The position numbers and the translations under genes are program-made. DNA of 64,000 bases from Microbacterium rhizosphaerae. GTDB taxonomy: Bacteria > Actinomycetota > Actinomycetes > Actinomycetales > Microbacteriaceae. The notes under the pieces were generated by a model. It had not been told where the DNA came from and did not search any database. It saw only the letters and a program-made list of their open reading frames with translations. Positions 28,403 to 36,584 of this stretch are shown piece by piece. Location: assembly GCF_034120055.1 (NCBI RefSeq), contig NZ_CP139368.1, forward strand, positions 2,976,001 to 3,040,000, written 5' to 3'. Numbering within the stretch: the first letter of the stretch is position 1; every line of letters starts with the position of its first letter.

Positions 28403-29458
28403 TCAGGTGGGTGCCGATCCCGACGACGTGACGCGCACCGACGACTCCAGCGCGTTGATCGCGCCGATCAGCCGGAAGAGGTCGCCGACGCGACGCTGGT
28501 CGAGGGTGAGGGCGATGCGGGGCAGCTCGAGCCGATCGTCGTCTTGGACCTCGGGCGGCAGCGGCGCCGTGCGGTGGATCGAGCCCGAGGCGACGAGGTC
28601 GTGGAAGCGCGCGTCGAGCGTGCCGATCTCGGCATCCGTCGGCTCAGCCTTCAGCCGCAGCACGAGGGTCGTCCCGACCCAGCGCAGGGAGTCGTAGTTC
28701 CGCCAGAAGCCCGTGATCTCGGCTGCGGCCGCCTCGACCGAATCCGTGATGAGGACCCGGTCGAGGTCATCGCGCGCGATGAGTCCAGCGGGGACGAGCT
28801 CGTCGTGGATGAAGAGCCGGAGCCCGTCCCAGTAGGTTCCACCGGGGCGGTCGAGCAGGACGATCGGCACCGGTTCCGCCTTGCCCGTCTGCTGCAGGGT
28901 GAGCAGCTCGAAGGTCTCGTCGAGAGTGCCGAAGCCGCCCGGTAGGCTCACGAAGCCACGCGACTCCTTCATCAGCATGAGCTTGCGGGTGAAGAAGTAC
29001 TTCATCGTCACGTGGTTGGGGTCGGCCGCGACGATGGCGCTGGGCTTCTCCTCGAACGGCAGCCGGATCGATACGCCGATCGACAGCTCGGGACCCGCTC
29101 CCTCCGCGGCCGCCTGCATGATCCCGGGCCCCGCGCCGGTCACGACCATCCACCCGAGTCGCGCGAGCGAGGCCGCCACCTGCTCGGCCTGCGCGTAGAG
29201 CGGGTCGTGGTCCTTGGTGCGCGCCGAGCCGAAGACCGTGACCTTCGAGGCTCCGTCATACGGCGCGAAGAGCCGGAACGCGCTGCGCATCTCCTCCACG
29301 GCGGCGGCTGTGATCTTCAGGTCGAGCCGCTCGGTTCCGTCACGACCGAGTTCCAGGCCGGTCGCCAGGATGCGGCGCACCAGGCTGCGGTTCACGGTGA
29401 TGCCCTCGGCATCCATCAGCTCGTCGAGGCGTGCGCGCAGCGGGTCGATGTCGCTCAT
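28403..29458 (-). CDS. LOG family protein (Rossmann-fold phosphoribohydrolase-like)
   Basis: A 351-aa protein. The core (about 60-250) has VTVFGSARTKDHDPLYAQAE, VTGAGPGIMQAAAEGA and the LOG signature SLPGGFGTLDETFELLTLQQTG. LOG proteins release free cytokinin-type bases from nucleoside 5'-monophosphates; bacterial members more often act in nucleotide metabolism. A C-terminal extension of about 100 residues is present. It is convergent with the S53 peptidase (12-bp gap) and lies 54 bp downstream of proS. Confidence 0.87.
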   Translation of the reverse strand: MSDIDPLRARLDELMDAEGITVNRSLVRRILATGLELGRDGTERLDLKITAAAVEEMRSAFRLFAPYDGASKVTVFGSARTKDHDPLYAQAEQVAASLARLGWMVVTGAGPGIMQAAAEGAGPELSIGVSIRLPFEEKPSAIVAADPNHVTMKYFFTRKLMLMKESRGFVSLPGGFGTLDETFELLTLQQTGKAEPVPIVLLDRPGGTYWDGLRLFIHDELVPAGLIARDDLDRVLITDSVEAAAAEITGFWRNYDSLRWVGTTLVLRLKAEPTDAEIGTLDARFHDLVASGSIHRTAPLPPEVQDDDRLELPRIALTLDQRRVGDLFRLIGAINALESSVRVTSSGSAPT

Positions 29459-29512
29459 GAAGCCACCCTTGCACCATTCCCGCTGAGCGGGGTGAACGGA
29501 TGGTGACGCGGC

Positions 29513-31267
29513 TCAGGGCCGCAGGGCGTGGAGTGCGTCGTGGACCGGAACGACATCGCGCTCGCCGCTGCGGCGGTCCCACAGCTCCACCTGGCCGTCG
29601 GCCGCGCCACGGCCCACGATCACGATCCGCGGCACACCGATGAGTTCGGCGTCGGCGAACTTCACGCCGGGCGAGACCTTGGCGCGGTCGTCGTACAGCA
29701 CGTCGAGGCCGCTGTGCTCGAGCTGGGCGGACAGGGACTCGGCGAGCTCGAAGGCCACCGGGTCCTTGCCCGTCGCGATGACGTGCACGTCGAACGGCGC
29801 GACGGCGTCCGGCCAGACCAGACCCTTCTCGTCGTTGTTCAGCTCCGCGATGATCGCGAGGATGCGCGTCACGCCGATGCCGTACGAGCCCATCGTGACG
29901 GTGACGAGCTTGCCGTTCTCGTCGAGCACCTTGAGTCCGAGCGCGTCGGCGTACTTGCGACCGAGCTGGAAGACGTGGCCGATCTCCATCCCGCGGGCGA
30001 GGGTCACCGGGCCGGAGCCGTCCGGTGCCGGGTCGCCCTCGCGCACGGTTGCCACCTCGACGAATCCGTCGGCCGTGAAGTCGCGGCCTGCGACGAGCGA
30101 GTGCACGTGCTTCTGGTCGATGTTCGCGCCCGTGATCCAGCTCGTGCCATCGACGACCCGCGGGTCGAGGAAGTACCGGATGCCGGTCGCCGACTCCTCG
30201 CCGAGGATCGGGCCGGTTTCCGACCAGGGTCCGATGTAGCCCTTGACGAGCAGCGGGTGCTTCTCGAAGTCGGCGTCGTTCGCGGCCTCGACCTCGGCAG
30301 GCGCGAAGGCCACCTCGACCCGCTTGTCGTCGACATCGCGATCGCCGGGAAGTCCCACGACGACGACCTCGCGGGTGCCGTCGAGGTGCGTGAGCGCGAG
30401 TACCACGTTCTTGAGGGTGTCCGCCGCGGTGTACTCGCCGTCCAGGACGGCGTTCGAGTGAGCGACGAGGGTCTCGATCGTCGGCGTGTTCGGCGAGTCG
30501 TAGACCACCGGGGCCGGCAGGCCGTCGAACGGGATCGCGTCGGGCACGACGGTCTCGAACGCCTCGACGTTGGCGGCGTAGCCGCCGGGCGAGCGCACGA
30601 AGGTGTCCTCGCCGACCGCCGTCGGGTGCAGGAACTCCTCGCTGCGCGAGCCGCCCATGGCGCCCGCATCCGCCTGCACGATGACGTACTCGAGCCCGAG
30701 TCGCTGGAAGATGCGCTCGTACGCATCGCGCTGCGCCATGTACGACGCATCCAGGCCGCCGTCCGTATGGTCGAACGAGTAGGCGTCCTTCATCGTGAAC
30801 TCGCGGCCGCGCAGGAGACCGGCGCGGGGACGAGCCTCGTCGCGGTACTTGTCCTGGATCTGGTAGATCGTCAGCGGCAGGTCCTTGTACGACGAGTACA
30901 GGTCCTTCACGAGCAGCGTGAACGCCTCCTCGTGGGTCGGGGCGAGGAGGTAGTCGGCATCCTTGCGGTCCTTGAGGCGGAAGATGCCGTCGCCGTACTC
31001 GTCCCAGCGGCCGGTCGCCTCGTACGGGTCGCGGGGCATCAGGGCCGGGAAGTGCACCTCCTGGGCGCCCGCGGCATCCATCTCCTCGCGGATGACCTTC
31101 TCGAGGCGTGCCTTCACCCGCAGCCCCAGCGGCAGCCACGCGAAGATGCCCGGCGCCTGGCGGCGGATGTAGCCGGCGCGCACGAGCAGCCTGTGGCTCG
31201 TGACCTCGGCGTCGGCGGGGTCTTCACGGAGCGTGCGGAGGAAGAACTTCGAGAGACGGGTGACCAC
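29513..31267 (-). CDS. proS: Prolyl-tRNA synthetase, bacterial type
   Basis: Charges tRNA-Pro with proline. The 584-aa product is the prokaryote-type enzyme: class II core [21 protein letters not shown], motif 2 [26 protein letters not shown], then a YbaK-like editing insertion (about 225-385), motif 3 [16 protein letters not shown], and the anticodon-binding domain ([13 protein letters not shown] to end). GTG at 31267 gives the usual N-terminus and sits 8 nt after a TAGACT box; TTG at 31276 and GTG at 31273 are in frame but begin inside or next to that box. Confidence 0.95.
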   Translation of the reverse strand: MVTRLSKFFLRTLREDPADAEVTSHRLLVRAGYIRRQAPGIFAWLPLGLRVKARLEKVIREEMDAAGAQEVHFPALMPRDPYEATGRWDEYGDGIFRLKDRKDADYLLAPTHEEAFTLLVKDLYSSYKDLPLTIYQIQDKYRDEARPRAGLLRGREFTMKDAYSFDHTDGGLDASYMAQRDAYERIFQRLGLEYVIVQADAGAMGGSRSEEFLHPTAVGEDTFVRSPGGYAANVEAFETVVPDAIPFDGLPAPVVYDSPNTPTIETLVAHSNAVLDGEYTAADTLKNVVLALTHLDGTREVVVVGLPGDRDVDDKRVEVAFAPAEVEAANDADFEKHPLLVKGYIGPWSETGPILGEESATGIRYFLDPRVVDGTSWITGANIDQKHVHSLVAGRDFTADGFVEVATVREGDPAPDGSGPVTLARGMEIGHVFQLGRKYADALGLKVLDENGKLVTVTMGSYGIGVTRILAIIAELNNDEKGLVWPDAVAPFDVHVIATGKDPVAFELAESLSAQLEHSGLDVLYDDRAKVSPGVKFADAELIGVPRIVIVGRGAADGQVELWDRRSGERDVVPVHDALHALRP

Positions 31268-31275
31268 GAGCACCA

Positions 31276-31281
31276 AGTCTA
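31276..31281 (-). promoter_or_regulatory. Predicted -10 box of proS (near-leaderless)
   Basis: TAGACT followed by 8 nt and GTG 31267. The transcript would begin within 1-2 nt of that start codon. Confidence 0.4.
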
Positions 31282-31310
31282 TTGATGCGCGGTCACCGTC
31301 CCGACGACGA

Positions 31311-32084
31311 TCAGTTCAGGGCGCGCGTGCCCTCGGGGATGATGCCGCCGGCGTACAGTCCGGCGGCGACGTCCTGGAGCGCGGTCAGGGCAACGCGCTG
31401 CGGCAGCGGACCGTAGGAGATGCGGGCGACGCCGAGCTCCTCGTACTGCGTCGACGTCAGCGCGCCCGGGAGGCCGATGACGCTCATCTTTCCGCGGCCG
31501 ATGCCCTCGACGAGCCGCTGCGTGAGCTCGGCGTCGAAGATGCCGGGGACGAAGACGCAGGTCGCGCCGGCGTCGAGGAAGGCACGACCGCGCTCGATGG
31601 CGTCGGCGATCGACTCCTCGATGGCCCGGTCGCGCGCCCGCACGAAGGCGTCGGTGCGGGCGTTCAGCACGAAGGGGACTCCCTCGGCCTCGCCGGCGCG
31701 CACGATGGCCTCCACGTTCGCGACCGACTCGGCGAGCGGGCGCAGGCGGTCCTCGACGTTGGCGCCCACGACTCCGACGCCGATGGCACGCCGCGTGGTC
31801 TCCCCCGCGTCGTCGTACCCGTCGTCGAGGTCGGCGGTCACCGGCAGATCGACGGCCGCCGCGATGCGCCCCACCATGTCCAGCATCACATCGCGGGGGA
31901 TCGCGCCGTCGGCGTACCCGAAGCTCGACGCGATGGAGTGGCCCGCCGTGGCGATGGCGGTCGTCTCGGGAAGGGCGGCGACGGCCCGGGCGGACACGAC
32001 ATCCCAGATGTTGACGACACGGAGGATCTGCGGCGCGGCGTACAGCCCGGCGAGGGTCTGCGCCTTCTCAGCGAGGGAGCTCAT
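31311..32084 (-). CDS. Isocitrate lyase / phosphoenolpyruvate mutase superfamily protein
   Basis: A 257-aa TIM-barrel protein with [32 protein letters not shown], the metal-binding Asp cluster of the ICL/PEPM family, and [12 protein letters not shown]. The characteristic Lys-Lys-Cys-Gly-His loop of isocitrate lyase is absent, so it belongs to the broad carboxyvinyl-phosphonate mutase-like subgroup. The substrate is unknown. It is divergent from the RNB gene, sharing an 84-bp promoter region. Confidence 0.85.
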   Translation of the reverse strand: MSSLAEKAQTLAGLYAAPQILRVVNIWDVVSARAVAALPETTAIATAGHSIASSFGYADGAIPRDVMLDMVGRIAAAVDLPVTADLDDGYDDAGETTRRAIGVGVVGANVEDRLRPLAESVANVEAIVRAGEAEGVPFVLNARTDAFVRARDRAIEESIADAIERGRAFLDAGATCVFVPGIFDAELTQRLVEGIGRGKMSVIGLPGALTSTQYEELGVARISYGPLPQRVALTALQDVAAGLYAGGIIPEGTRALN

Positions 32085-32090
32085 GGACCC

Positions 32091-32096
32091 ACGCTA
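32091..32096 (-). promoter_or_regulatory. Predicted -10 box of a leaderless promoter (ICL/PEPM gene)
   Basis: TAGCGT, 6 nt, then the ATG at 32084 on the minus strand. Confidence 0.45.
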
Positions 32097-32111
32097 TCGA
32101 TCCCCGTGTCA

Positions 32112-32157
32112 GGCTCGGCGCATCGTCGGGCTCGGCGCATCGTCGGGCTCGGCGCAT
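32112..32157. repeat. 17-bp minisatellite, 2.7 copies, inside a divergent promoter
   Basis: GGCTCGGCGCATCGTCG occurs exactly at 32112-32128 and 32129-32145, and its first 12 bases again at 32146-32157. The array fills most of the space between the two outward-facing -10 boxes. Confidence 0.9.
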
Positions 32158-32162
32158 AGTGT
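32157..32162 (+). promoter_or_regulatory. Predicted -10 box of a leaderless promoter (RNB ribonuclease)
   Basis: TAGTGT at the end of the third minisatellite copy, followed by 6 nt and the GTG at 32169. Confidence 0.45.
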
Positions 32163-32168
32163 GGCTGG

Positions 32169-33587
32169 GTGCCCACTCGTCGCGCGCATCTGACCGCATC
32201 CACCGCGCAAGGATCGCTCGCCGCGTCGCTGGCCGCGCTGCGCGTCTCGCTCGGGATCCCCGACGACTTCCCGCCGGACGTGCTCGCGGAGGCGCTGGCC
32301 GCGACCGCGGACGCACCGCAGCTCGACCTCCGCGACATCCCGTTCGCGACGCTCGACCCGGCCGGCTCGCGCGATCTGGACCAGGCGTTCCAGCTCGATC
32401 GCACGGCATCCGGGTGGCGCGTGCGGTACGCGATCGCGGACGTGCCGGGCTTCGTGCAGTCCGGCGGGGCGATGGATGCCGAGGCCCGCCGCCGCGGTCA
32501 GACCCTGTATGCGGCGGACGGCACCGTGCCGCTGCATCCTGTCGCCATCAGCGAGGGGAAGGCATCGCTCCTTCCCGGCGAGGACCGGCCCGCCTTCGTG
32601 TGGACGCTCGAGCTCGACAGCGACGGCGCCGAGACGTCGCACCGCGTCGAGCGGGCGTGGGTGCGCTCGCGCGTGCAGCTCGACTATCCCGCGACCCAGG
32701 CGGCTCTGGATGCGGGCCAGGACAGCCCGGCGGCTCTGCTTCGCGAGATCGGCATGGCCCGCCTCGAGCAGGAGCGGCTGCGGGGCGGGGCGAGCCTGAA
32801 TCTCCCCGACGAGGAGATCGTGCGGGATGCCTCGGGCAACTACCGCATCGAACGCCGGCGGACGCTGCCGATCGAGGACTGGAACGCGCAGCTCTCCTTG
32901 ATGACCGGGATGGCCGCAGCATCCCTCATGCTCGAGGCCGAGGTCGGGATCCTGCGCACGATGCCCGCCCCCGACGAGAAGTCGATCGACGCCTTCCGCA
33001 CGCGAACGATCGCGCTGGGCCTGCCCTGGCGCGAGGGGCAGGCGTACGGCGAGTACCTCCGGGGTCTGGATCGGAACGACCCGCGGGCGCTCGCCGCGCT
33101 GCAGGCGGCCGTCTCCCTGTTCCGGGGTGCCGGGTACGCGACGTTCGACGGCGAGCCGCCCGCCGGCTCCGTCCAAGCCGCGGTGGCGGCGCCGTACGCG
33201 CACGTCACGGCTCCGCTGCGCCGGCTCGTGGACCGCTGGGGACTCGTCGTGTGCGCCGCGGCCTCGAGCGGCGGCGCGGTGCCGGATTGGGCGCGGACGA
33301 GTCTGCCGCTCGTCCCCGACCTCATGGCCGAGTCGACGAAGAAGGCCTCCCAGCTGTCATCCGGGTCCATCAACCGCGTCGAGGCAGCGCTTCTGCGCCA
33401 CCGCGTCGGCGAGCGGTTCCCGGCGATCGTCCTGGAGGTGTTCGACGGAAAGGCGCGGATCCAGCTGACAGATCCCCTCGTGACGGCGTCGTGCCGTGTC
33501 GCACCCGATGTCGCAGCGGGCACGACGATCACCGTGACGTGCGCGGCAGCGGACATCGTCACCGGGACGGTGGCCTTCGACTCATGA
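32169..33587 (+). CDS. RNB-domain ribonuclease (RNase II/R family)
   Basis: Processive 3'-5' exoribonuclease family, 472 aa. The catalytic RNB motif is DIPFATLDPAGSRDLDQAF (residues about 55-73, with the metal-binding Asp series), then RYAIADVPGFVQSGGAMDAEARRRG. APYAHVTAPLRRLVDRWG marks the C-terminal end of the RNB domain. It lacks the cold-shock domains and most of the S1 tail of RNase R, matching the short actinobacterial form. It overlaps the pyroglutamyl peptidase start by 4 nt. Confidence 0.92.
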   Translation: MPTRRAHLTASTAQGSLAASLAALRVSLGIPDDFPPDVLAEALAATADAPQLDLRDIPFATLDPAGSRDLDQAFQLDRTASGWRVRYAIADVPGFVQSGGAMDAEARRRGQTLYAADGTVPLHPVAISEGKASLLPGEDRPAFVWTLELDSDGAETSHRVERAWVRSRVQLDYPATQAALDAGQDSPAALLREIGMARLEQERLRGGASLNLPDEEIVRDASGNYRIERRRTLPIEDWNAQLSLMTGMAAASLMLEAEVGILRTMPAPDEKSIDAFRTRTIALGLPWREGQAYGEYLRGLDRNDPRALAALQAAVSLFRGAGYATFDGEPPAGSVQAAVAAPYAHVTAPLRRLVDRWGLVVCAAASSGGAVPDWARTSLPLVPDLMAESTKKASQLSSGSINRVEAALLRHRVGERFPAIVLEVFDGKARIQLTDPLVTASCRVAPDVAAGTTITVTCAAADIVTGTVAFDS

Positions 33588-34219
33588 CGACCGTGCTGCT
33601 CTGCGGCTTCGAGCCCTTCGGGACGGATGCTGTGAACCCCTCCGGCGATGCCGTGCGCGACGTCGCCGCACGCTGGCGCGGACCCGAGCAGCTCGTGGTC
33701 GAGGTGCTCCCCGTGACCTTCGCCGGCGCCGCTGCCAGGCTCGCCGAACTGCTGGACGAGCACGACCCCGACACCGTCGTCTGCACGGGCCTGGCGGGCG
33801 GGCGCTCGCGCATCTCGGTGGAACGCGTCGGCGTGAACCTGATCGACGCCCGCATCGCGGACAACGACGGCGACCAGCCGGTCGACGTGCGGTCACTGCC
33901 CGGCGGTCCACCAGCGGTCTTCTCCTCGCTGCCTGTGAAGGCGATCGTGCGGGATGCGTCGGCCCTCGGCATCCCGATCGAGACGTCGCTTTCCGCGGGG
34001 AGCTTCGTGTGCAACCACGTGCTCGTGCACGCGGGTGCCTGGGCGGACGCGCACGGCCGACGTGCGGGCTTCATCCACGTGCCGTGGGCGGCCGGTCAGG
34101 CCCCGGGCGGCGAGCCGGAGCTTCCGCTGGAGACGATCGTCCGCGCGCTCGAGGTCGCGATCCGGACGAGTCTGGATGTGTCCGTCGACACCGCGATCCC
34201 CGGCGGCACGATCAGCTGA
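33584..34219 (+). CDS. pcp: Pyroglutamyl-peptidase I
   Basis: Cysteine peptidase (family C15) removing N-terminal pyroglutamate. The 211-aa product has all three catalytic residues: Glu80 in GGRSRISVERVGVN, Cys143 in SLSAGSFVCNHVLVHA, and His165 in GFIHVPWA. The numbers match the classical Glu-Cys-His triad spacing. The start ATG is translationally coupled to the RNB gene (ATGA overlap). It is convergent with the AlaX-like gene. Confidence 0.94.
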   Translation: MTTVLLCGFEPFGTDAVNPSGDAVRDVAARWRGPEQLVVEVLPVTFAGAAARLAELLDEHDPDTVVCTGLAGGRSRISVERVGVNLIDARIADNDGDQPVDVRSLPGGPPAVFSSLPVKAIVRDASALGIPIETSLSAGSFVCNHVLVHAGAWADAHGRRAGFIHVPWAAGQAPGGEPELPLETIVRALEVAIRTSLDVSVDTAIPGGTIS

Positions 34220-34318
34220 GTGCCGTCGTCCGATCGATCCGGAAGTTCGGGAAGCCCGACCCCGTTGGTCAGCGCTCCGGGCTCGAGGTACCGCTCTCAC
34301 GCCACCCGTCTCGCGGGC

Positions 34319-35170
34319 TCAGATCGAGGGAGCCGCCGTGGTGGTCATGACGAGCAGCTGCGGGTCGGAGAGGTCGAGCGAGACCCGGATCGATGCGAAC
34401 TCCGCCAGCGAGGCGACGTGCGTGCCGCCGCACAGGAAGCCCACCTCGCCCTCCGGCAGGACGCAGCGCCACATGCGGCGGTCGACGATCGTGGGCCCGT
34501 CGACGTCGATGCGACTCGCGCCCCCGGACGCCACCCACGCGGCCAGCAGCGCGTTGATGCGCTCCTGGCGGGCGCTGAGCGTCGCGGCCAGGCCGTCCGG
34601 GTCGAAGCCGGCACGGCGCAGGCTCTTGCCGAGCCGGTAGTCGTCGACACTGCCGTCGGGGTGGATGCGGCTCGACTGGTTCGCGCGGCCCTCGAAGTCG
34701 GGGTTGCCCAGGGGGTCGCTGCCGGGGTCCTTCCGCCAGAGATCGGCGAGCGCCGCATCGAGGGCGAGGGATGCGAGGTGGCACGCGGTGTGGCCTCGGC
34801 TCAGGCCGGCACGGGTCACGCCGTCGACCTCCGCCTCGACCGCGGCGCCGTCGGCGAGCCACGCGGGAGTCGGCCCGGAGAGCCGGTGGCCGACGAGCCA
34901 CGTCCAGCCCTCGGCGCCGCGCTTGGCGGGGATGTCGGCGCCGATGGCGAACTCGCCCTCGTCGGAGAGCGCGGCCATCACGGCCTCGGAGACGCGCACC
35001 GACTCGTCGCCGGAACGCAGGACCCCGGCATCCCCCGGCTGATCCGGCCAGGTGTGGTCGACCGGGTGGAAGGGCGTCGCATCCAGCACGACGATGTCGT
35101 CGTGCACGCGGACCACGGTTCCCTCCCCCGTGAGCGCCCCGGACGGGAAGGTGACGACCGTCGGCGCCAT
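34319..35170 (-). CDS. AlaX-like alanyl-tRNA editing domain protein
   Basis: A 283-aa stand-alone protein related to the editing domain of alanyl-tRNA synthetase. The zinc-binding motifs are present: GLSRGHTACHLASLAL (HxxxH, near residue 125) and FLCGGTHVASLAEF (CxxxH, near 250). Such proteins deacylate mischarged tRNA, for example Ser-tRNA-Ala. An extra N-terminal beta domain (VVRVHDDIVVLDATPFHPV) is seen. Its start shares one base with the ispG stop (TGATG), so the two are co-transcribed. Specificity is inferred. Confidence 0.83.
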   Translation of the reverse strand: MAPTVVTFPSGALTGEGTVVRVHDDIVVLDATPFHPVDHTWPDQPGDAGVLRSGDESVRVSEAVMAALSDEGEFAIGADIPAKRGAEGWTWLVGHRLSGPTPAWLADGAAVEAEVDGVTRAGLSRGHTACHLASLALDAALADLWRKDPGSDPLGNPDFEGRANQSSRIHPDGSVDDYRLGKSLRRAGFDPDGLAATLSARQERINALLAAWVASGGASRIDVDGPTIVDRRMWRCVLPEGEVGFLCGGTHVASLAEFASIRVSLDLSDPQLLVMTTTAAPSI

Positions 35171-36321
35171 CAGGCGGTCACGACCTGCGCGGTGCCGGTC
35201 GCGGCATCCGGTCCCATCTCGTCGGCGATGCGGTTCGCCTCCTCGATGAGGGTGGCGACGATCTCGGCCTCCGGGACGGTCTTGATGACCTGACCCTTGA
35301 CGAAGATCTGCCCCTTGCCATTGCCCGAGGCGACGCCGAGGTCCGCCTCTCGGGCCTCGCCCGGTCCGTTGACGACGCATCCCATGACGGCGACGCGCAG
35401 CGGAACGGTCATGTCCTTCAAGCCCTCGGTCACGGCATCGGCGAGGGAGTAGACGTCGACCTGCGCGCGCCCGCATGAGGGGCACGAGACGATCTCGAGC
35501 TTGCGCTCGCGGAGGTTCAGCGACTGCAGGATCTGGTGGCCGACCTTGACCTCCTCGGCGGGCGGCGCGGACAGCGAGACGCGGATGGTGTCGCCGATGC
35601 CCTCGGCGAGGAGGATGCCGAACGCGGTCGCGCTCTTGATCGTGCCCTGGAAGGCCGGGCCCGCCTCGGTGACCCCGAGATGCAGCGGCCAGTCGCCGCG
35701 TTCGGCGAGCAGCCGATACGCCTTCACCATGACGATCGGGTCGTTGTGCTTGACGGAGATCTTGAAGTCGTGGAAGTCGTGCTCCTCGAAGAGCGAAGCC
35801 TCCCAGACGGCGCTCTCGCAGAGCGCCTCGGGGGTCGCCTTGCCGTACTTCTCGAGCAGTCGCCGGTCGAGCGAGCCGGCGTTCACGCCGATGCGCAGCG
35901 AGACGCCGGCCGCCTTCGCCGCGGCCGCGATCTCTCCGACCTTGTCGTCGAACTGGCGGATGTTGCCCGGGTTCACGCGCACCCCTGCGCATCCCGCGTC
36001 GATCGCCTGGAAGACGTACTTGGGCTGGAAGTGGATGTCGGCGATCACGGGGATCTGGCTCTTCGCGGCGATGATGTGCAGCACATCCGCGTCATCCTGC
36101 GACGGAACCGCCACGCGCACGATCTCGCATCCGGATGCGGTGAGCTCGGCGATCTGCTGGAGCGTCGCATTGATGTTCGTCGTGGGCGTCGTCGTCATCG
36201 ACTGGACGCTGACGGGGGCATCGCCTCCGACGAGCACCTTTCCGACCTTGATCTGACGGCTCTTGCGTCGGGGAGCGAGGACTTCCGGCACACGGGGCAT
36301 CCCGAGATTCACTGCTGGCAC
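35170..36321 (-). CDS. ispG: (E)-4-hydroxy-3-methylbut-2-enyl-diphosphate synthase
   Basis: [4Fe-4S] enzyme of the MEP isoprenoid pathway converting MEcPP to HMBPP. The 383-aa protein has a TIM barrel ([42 protein letters not shown]) and a C-terminal iron-sulfur domain with [13 protein letters not shown] and [17 protein letters not shown] (three cluster cysteines). GTG at 36321 gives the expected [15 protein letters not shown]-terminus; ATG at 36300 is an alternative. It is divergent from the Trp leader. Confidence 0.95.
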   Translation of the reverse strand: MPAVNLGMPRVPEVLAPRRKSRQIKVGKVLVGGDAPVSVQSMTTTPTTNINATLQQIAELTASGCEIVRVAVPSQDDADVLHIIAAKSQIPVIADIHFQPKYVFQAIDAGCAGVRVNPGNIRQFDDKVGEIAAAAKAAGVSLRIGVNAGSLDRRLLEKYGKATPEALCESAVWEASLFEEHDFHDFKISVKHNDPIVMVKAYRLLAERGDWPLHLGVTEAGPAFQGTIKSATAFGILLAEGIGDTIRVSLSAPPAEEVKVGHQILQSLNLRERKLEIVSCPSCGRAQVDVYSLADAVTEGLKDMTVPLRVAVMGCVVNGPGEAREADLGVASGNGKGQIFVKGQVIKTVPEAEIVATLIEEANRIADEMGPDAATGTAQVVTA

Positions 36322-36439
36322 GGAGTCCAGCCTACGACGCGGGCACCGACAACGGCCTGACAGACGTGGATGCTCGGCGACCGCGGATGCCGCACCCGTC
36401 CGGGGCGCCGACACACGCCGGGGGGCGGCATCCGCTGTC

Positions 36440-36448
36440 TGATATCGT
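36440..36448 (+). promoter_or_regulatory. Extended -10 promoter of the Trp leader
   Basis: TG-A-TATCGT, followed by 6 nt and the leader ATG at 36455. The leader peptide would be translated from a leaderless transcript; it has no Shine-Dalgarno site. Confidence 0.5.
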
Positions 36449-36454
36449 GACCGC

Positions 36455-36490
36455 ATGACCGCGAACCGTTCCTGGTGGCCCGCCTCCTAG
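36455..36490 (+). CDS. trpL: Trp leader peptide ([11 protein letters not shown])
   Basis: An 11-codon ORF with two adjacent Trp codons (residues 7 and 8), followed by a stop and a terminator hairpin, all directly upstream of an anthranilate-synthase-like gene. Ribosome stalling at the TGG-TGG pair when Trp-tRNA is scarce would decide which hairpin forms. The start ATG is 6 nt after TATCGT, and it is too short for automatic gene callers. Confidence 0.88.
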   Translation: MTANRSWWPAS

Positions 36491-36543
36491 GCGGTGTGTT
36501 CGCGTTCCCTGACACAGACCGCCCTCGGGCGGTCTTGTCGTTT
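36480..36543 (+). terminator. Trp attenuator: alternative hairpins and intrinsic terminator
   Basis: Segment 1 (36480-36484 CCGCC) can pair with segment 2 (36490-36494 GGCGG). Segment 2 (GGCGGT, 36490-36495) can instead pair with segment 3 (ACCGCC, 36518-36523) as antiterminator. Segments 3 and 4 form the terminator AGACCGCCC-TC-GGGCGGTCT (36516-36535), followed by a T-rich stretch TGTCGTTT. A stalled ribosome on the Trp codons covers segment 1 and favours readthrough. Confidence 0.85.
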
Positions 36544-36584
36544 CGGCGGCCGCTCCCCGCATCCGAGCACTGACGGAAGAACCG

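Noticed and set aside
22364..31285. Long open frames antisense to infB and proS
   Set aside because: They run opposite to strongly conserved genes, encode Arg/Asp/Val-rich low-complexity protein, and are the usual shadows in high-GC DNA.
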